DNA of 9,620 nt from DATEMK01 sp035275625 (lineage in GTDB: Bacteria; Bacteroidota; Bacteroidia; AKYH767-A; OLB10), in NCBI GenBank assembly GCA_035275625.1, contig DATEMK010000107.1, positions 1 through 9,620 on the forward strand, given 5' to 3'. Both the position numbers and the translations under genes were made by a program. The notes below the pieces were generated by a model, which was not told where the DNA came from, made no database searches, and worked only from the letters and a program-made list of their open reading frames with translations. This document shows, in pieces, positions 6,440-9,620 of this stretch. The number at the start of each line of letters is the position of its first letter. The stretch's first letter is position 1.

Positions 6440-8062
6440 ATGAAAACAATTGCACCTGTAATTTCAATCCTGCTCATTCTCGCCCAAGGCGTATTTGCCC
6501 AGCAGCAATTTCAAATGTTGCTTCACCCCGGAATAGCACAGGAAGCAAAATTTATGAGTAAAGCTAACATCACCGGGTACCTGCTTGCCTCTGATTATAC
6601 AGACATGACAGGGGAAAAATCTATTTTGCTAACCCGCCTGGATGACCAGTTTAATATAATCTGGCATAATGAAATAGGTGTGCCGGGAATTGAAGAGCAT
6701 GTAAATTCTTTTTACCAGGACAGTATTGGAAATATTTTTATTGCAGGCTATGTAAAGGATTCTCTTGCAACACCAATGTTTAATATGCTTGTTATAAAAA
6801 CAGATTCATCCGGAAATTTAATATGGAATAAAGTTTTGAGCTATGGGATTTACAACAGCCTGGCGCAAAGAATTCTGGAAACTTCAACCGGCTCTGTTTA
6901 TGTTCTCGGAGGTTCGGATGACGATGTTGGAGGGTTTCCCGCGTATATGACAGCCATGATAAAATTAAACCCGTCAGGAACATTGCTATGGTCATATACT
7001 TATCCTTCGAGCTACCATAACAACTCAAGCATTAAAATGCTGCCTTCAGCTGACGGAAATTTTGTTGCCTGCTATGAGAGTTCAGCATTGAATGATGAGA
7101 GTGTTGGGATTACAAAATTTGACACAACGGGAACAAAAACCTGGGATAACAGATGGTGGATTTCAGGTAACAATAATTTTCCCATAGGAACTATGGATGA
7201 CATCACCTTTTCCGGCAATGGCGGATACGCACTTTTTGGCACGCGCGGAATTGATACAACCTGGGTGTTTAAAAATTATATCATGAAATGTGACAGTTCA
7301 GGAAATCAGCTGCAGCAAAATCTTTACGGCATTATTTATAATAATTATATCGGAACCAGTTTCTTTCAAAAAAGCGTTCATACAAGTGATGGAGGTTATG
7401 CAATTGCAGGACTTATTTCAGATACTTTATTAACTTACAGAATTGGACTAATGAAAGTGGATAGTAATTTAGTGCCGCAATGGTGCAGGCTGTACGATAT
7501 TAATCCTGTCTTTGATATGGCCTCGCTCTTGCAAACACCTGACGGAGGCTTTATTATTTCAGCTACACGAAACAATAATATTCTTTTGATTAAAACGGAT
7601 TCTTTGGGTTTCAGTTTGTGTAACGAACAAACATTAGGAGTATATTATTGGCAGGAACCAATTGCGCTTCCGAATCACTTATCCGGATATCAACTGCCGT
7701 CCTTTATTCCGCTTGCCTATTCTCCTTCTGTTTCATTGATAGCGAATGCCGGGGACACTGTTTGTTATACCATTACGGCAGTTTCAGAAAACGATCATAC
7801 AAAATCTGTTTCGGTTTTCCCCAATCCTTTTACTTCGGAGTTTTCTGTTACTATTTATCATGAAAGATCCGGACAAAAAGCAACTAATGGCTCATTTGCA
7901 GTTAAAACTATTTTGGGAAAAACCGTTTTTTATAAAGAGGAAAATGATTTAGCAGAAGCTCATACGGAAAAAATTGATTTGAAAAATCTTTCACCAGGAA
8001 TTTATTTTGTTGAAATATTACTTGACAAAGAAAGAACAGTAAAGAAAATTATAAAACAATAA
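6440..8062 (+). CDS. Secreted beta-propeller-like protein with type IX secretion C-terminal sorting domain
   Basis: The 540-residue protein starts with a Sec signal peptide: Lys2, a hydrophobic core at about 4-17, and a likely cut after VFA at 18-20. Seven related segments follow at roughly 46-80, 97-136, 151-188, 206-240, 261-297, 318-353 and 369-400. Each has a G-G/N-hydrophobic strand, a strand ending in K-x-D, then a G-N/T-hydrophobic-W-type end (for example IKTDSSGNLIWNK at 119-131). That count suits a seven-bladed propeller. Residues about 455-540 are a type A sorting domain (VSVFPNPF at 457-464, LSPGIYFVEI at 517-526, KKIIKQ at the end), which directs export by the type IX system to the cell surface or outside. 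No catalytic motif is recognised; ligand and role are unknown. It is transcribed away from the polyene operon and is probably unrelated to it. Confidence 0.9.
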   Translation: MKTIAPVISILLILAQGVFAQQQFQMLLHPGIAQEAKFMSKANITGYLLASDYTDMTGEKSILLTRLDDQFNIIWHNEIGVPGIEEHVNSFYQDSIGNIFIAGYVKDSLATPMFNMLVIKTDSSGNLIWNKVLSYGIYNSLAQRILETSTGSVYVLGGSDDDVGGFPAYMTAMIKLNPSGTLLWSYTYPSSYHNNSSIKMLPSADGNFVACYESSALNDESVGITKFDTTGTKTWDNRWWISGNNNFPIGTMDDITFSGNGGYALFGTRGIDTTWVFKNYIMKCDSSGNQLQQNLYGIIYNNYIGTSFFQKSVHTSDGGYAIAGLISDTLLTYRIGLMKVDSNLVPQWCRLYDINPVFDMASLLQTPDGGFIISATRNNNILLIKTDSLGFSLCNEQTLGVYYWQEPIALPNHLSGYQLPSFIPLAYSPSVSLIANAGDTVCYTITAVSENDHTKSVSVFPNPFTSEFSVTIYHERSGQKATNGSFAVKTILGKTVFYKEENDLAEAHTEKIDLKNLSPGIYFVEILLDKERTVKKIIKQ

Positions 8063-8086
8063 TTTAATACCCCAAACAAAAAATCC

Positions 8087-9379
8087 TTACTTCTTAGAAA
8101 CTTCTGCCGCAATTGTTTTTATTGCCTTCACCAGGAGATCGAGGTCAGCGATGCGTGTATATACGTGAGGTGTTATTCGTACACCGTCAATATTTTCCCA
8201 AACAATGGGTGATGCATGAATACGAAACTCATTAAATAATTTAACTTCGAGATCGGAAGTTGTTATCCCGGCAATGGAGAAATTGGCAATCGCGCAAGAA
8301 AATTCAGGTTTCAGCGAAGTGTGAATTTTTACACCGGGTACGTTGATCACCTGTTTCGCCCAATAATCCTTGAGGTAACGCAGCCGGGCTTCCTTTCTTT
8401 TAACACCAATGGCAAGATGAAAATTTATTGCCTGCCCGGTCGCCTGTTCGGCCGGAAAGCTGCGCGTGCCAAGCACTTCAAATTTGCGGATGTCATCGCT
8501 ATCATGTTTGTCATTCGGAAAAAAAGGCCACAGGTTTTTTATTTTTTCTTTTTTAACAAACAACATTCCCGTACCGAACGGTGCACACAGCCATTTATGC
8601 AGGCTGGTGCCGAAATAATCACAGCCGAGATCATCTAAACGAAATTCAAAATGACCGAATGACTGCGCTCCGTCTACCAATACTTCAATATTCCGCTTAT
8701 GTGCTTCCGCAGCGATTTTCTTCACGGGTAAAATCTGGCCCGTCCAGTTGATGATGTGTGTGATGTGAACAACTTTTGTTTTATCAGAAAAAGCATTTAC
8801 AAATTGTTTCACCATGAAATCTTCGTCTTCAATGGGCAATTCAAAATTGATCCATACGATTTTAATTCCTTCACGTTTTTCCCGTTGCCGCCATGCATGA
8901 ACCATGTGTGGATAGTCCTGCTTTGTCATCACCACTTCATCACCTGCTTTGAGGTTCAACCCGAAAATGGCGGTGTCTACCGCTTCCGTGGCATTACGAT
9001 TGATCGCGATTTCTTCTGCATTGCAGCCTGCAAGATCAGCCAGCTTGCCGCGGAGTGTTTCGCGCCCTTTATCGAGAATGCGCCACATATAATAAGAAGG
9101 CGCTTCGTTGCTCATTTCATCATAACGGTACAGGGCATCCTGCACTGGTTTGGGATGCGGGCTTAATCCACCGTTGTTCAGGTTGATGAGATTAACAGAT
9201 ACGGGATACTGTTGCTGCACCCAGCTCCAGAAATCCTCATCAGAAGCAGCATCTAAAGGTGAAAGGTGCGAAACACGCTGCAACTGGTTTTCAAATTCGG
9301 CTGCAAACAGGCGGTTAGTGAAGGATGCAAGGGCGATAGCGCCTGCTGATTGTTTGATGAATGATCGTCTGTTGGTCAT
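8087..9379 (-). CDS. Class V aminotransferase-like PLP enzyme with Tat-like signal peptide
   Basis: I chose ATG 9379-9377 (430 residues), because it begins MTNRRSFIKQSAGAIALASF, a twin-arginine signal with RR at 4-5 and a following hydrophobic stretch. The upstream extension to 9469 only translates a heptamer repeat. The fold-type I core is clear: NNGGLSPHP at 68-76, NRNATEAV at 127-134, VDGAQSFGH at 235-243 with the cofactor-binding Asp236, and TSLHKWLCAPFGTG at 258-271 with Lys262 as the PLP Schiff-base residue. The family includes cysteine desulfurase-like and isopenicillin N epimerase-like enzymes; the exact substrate is not recognisable. The gene converges on the propeller gene with 24 bp between stops and no obvious hairpin there. 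By eye the gene is somewhat richer in G and C than the operon to the left. Confidence 0.9.
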   Translation of the reverse strand: MTNRRSFIKQSAGAIALASFTNRLFAAEFENQLQRVSHLSPLDAASDEDFWSWVQQQYPVSVNLINLNNGGLSPHPKPVQDALYRYDEMSNEAPSYYMWRILDKGRETLRGKLADLAGCNAEEIAINRNATEAVDTAIFGLNLKAGDEVVMTKQDYPHMVHAWRQREKREGIKIVWINFELPIEDEDFMVKQFVNAFSDKTKVVHITHIINWTGQILPVKKIAAEAHKRNIEVLVDGAQSFGHFEFRLDDLGCDYFGTSLHKWLCAPFGTGMLFVKKEKIKNLWPFFPNDKHDSDDIRKFEVLGTRSFPAEQATGQAINFHLAIGVKRKEARLRYLKDYWAKQVINVPGVKIHTSLKPEFSCAIANFSIAGITTSDLEVKLFNEFRIHASPIVWENIDGVRITPHVYTRIADLDLLVKAIKTIAAEVSKK

Positions 9380-9398
9380 AGGGGGAGGATTGACGGAA

Positions 9399-9406
9399 TA
9401 AAAGTA
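9399..9406 (-). promoter_or_regulatory. Weak candidate -7 element for the PLP enzyme gene
   Basis: On the minus strand this reads TACTTTTA, one base from TAnnTTTG, 19 bases before the ATG at 9379. No -33 element is clear upstream, where the heptamer repeat begins. It supports the 9379 start only modestly. Confidence 0.35.
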
Positions 9407-9419
9407 GGAAAAAAGGATG

Positions 9420-9454
9420 TACGATTTACGATGTACGATGTACGATGTACGATT
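9420..9454. repeat. Perfect heptanucleotide tandem array, five units
   Basis: The 35 bases are five uninterrupted 7-bp units: TACGATT, three copies of TACGATG, then TACGATT. Only the seventh base varies, and the two variants are arranged symmetrically. The array lies 41 bp upstream of the PLP enzyme start. Similar heptamer arrays are, as I recall, scattered between genes in several Bacteroidota genomes. Translation of the minus strand through it gives a SYIVHRKSYI-like extension that should not be read as protein. Confidence 0.85.
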
Positions 9455-9485
9455 TATTGGCGGAACCATACGGCTTGCTGGCGAA

Positions 9486-9501
9486 GGGGGCGGGCGGGCG
9501 G
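9486..9501 (+). other. G-rich tract, possible G-quadruplex
   Basis: Sixteen bases, GGGGGCGGGCGGGCGG, contain G runs of 5, 3, 3 and 2 separated by single C residues, in otherwise AT-rich surroundings. This could form a two-layer G-quadruplex. No gene covers it. The rest of 9455-9583 holds no convincing gene; a 17-codon open frame at 9507-9560 is too short to call. Confidence 0.4.
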
Positions 9502-9583
9502 AAAAAATGTTGCGGGTAGAAATGAAAATGGAGAACCTTGAAATGGTTCCGAAACAGTAATTTTTTTTTAGTTCGTTAGAAAG

Positions 9584-9615
9584 AAGCCCTGCTGATGGAA
9601 GGGCTTTTTTATTTT
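9584..9615 (+). terminator. Rho-independent terminator hairpin
   Basis: AAGCCCT at 9584-9590 pairs with AGGGCTT at 9600-9606 around a 9-base loop, and is followed by a T-rich run to 9615. The plus-strand direction has the better T tract. On the minus strand the stem is followed by CTTTCT, so it may work both ways and end a minus-strand gene beyond the right edge. No plus-strand gene is seen to need it within the window. Confidence 0.65.
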
Positions 9616-9620
9616 TAGTA

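Noticed and set aside
8756..9166. 136-codon open frame on the plus strand
   Set aside because: It is wholly antisense to the well-supported PLP enzyme, and its product is rich in Phe, Cys and His without any recognisable domain.
9380..9469. Thirty-residue extension of the PLP enzyme
   Set aside because: It translates the heptamer repeat and hides a proper Tat signal that starts at 9379.
9507..9560. 17-codon open frame (MLRVEMKMENLEMVPKQ)
   Set aside because: Too short, no ribosome site or homology visible; its place before a terminator is noted only as context.
1..9620. CRISPR array, tRNA, rRNA or insertion sequence
   Set aside because: No spaced repeats, tRNA-like cloverleaf, rRNA core sequence, transposase motif or terminal inverted repeats were seen.

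Overview
The window looks like chromosomal DNA from a member of the Bacteroidota, probably a Chitinophagales/Sphingobacteriales/Flavobacteriales-type organism. Three things point there: a secreted protein with a type IX secretion (Por) C-terminal sorting domain, a TAnnTTTG-type -7 promoter element, and AT-rich genes without clear Shine-Dalgarno sequences.

Positions 1 to about 6300 hold one tightly packed minus-strand operon (transcribed right to left). It encodes the core of a discrete type II fatty-acid/polyketide machine of the kind that makes aryl polyene or flexirubin-type pigments. In order of transcription it contains: a hotdog dehydratase-like protein without the catalytic His; a YbgC-like thioesterase; a complete ketosynthase (KS); a short ketosynthase-like protein that is only the N-terminal half of the fold; an acyl carrier protein (ACP); a second complete KS; a chain-length-factor-like KS partner (CLF) with Asn in place of the active Cys; a membrane-anchored NodB-type polysaccharide deacetylase; and a second hotdog dehydratase, cut by the left edge, that does carry the catalytic His. 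Junctions are 4-bp ATGA overlaps, a 7-bp overlap, or gaps of 3-21 bp, with one 72-bp gap. A promoter lies at 6309-6316, almost on top of the first start codon.

The enzymes fit one cycle. The ACP carries the chain, the KS/CLF pair elongates it, the two hotdog proteins dehydrate it (probably as a heterodimer), and the thioesterase releases or proofreads it. A polyene also needs a ketoreductase, and a pigment needs starter-unit and export genes. None is in this window, so they are expected beyond the left edge or elsewhere, and the exact product (aryl polyene, flexirubin or another polyene) cannot be decided here.

Positions 6300-6439 are a divergent intergenic region. 6440-8062 (+) encodes a secreted, probably seven-bladed propeller protein with a type IX sorting domain. 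8087-9379 (-) encodes a class V aminotransferase-like PLP enzyme with a Tat-like signal. The last 240 bp have no convincing gene. They hold a perfect array of five heptamers, a G-rich tract and a hairpin terminator.

The most interesting points are the complementary active-site residues in the two hotdog proteins, the half-length KS homologue resembling the CLF, and the deacetylase embedded in the polyketide operon.
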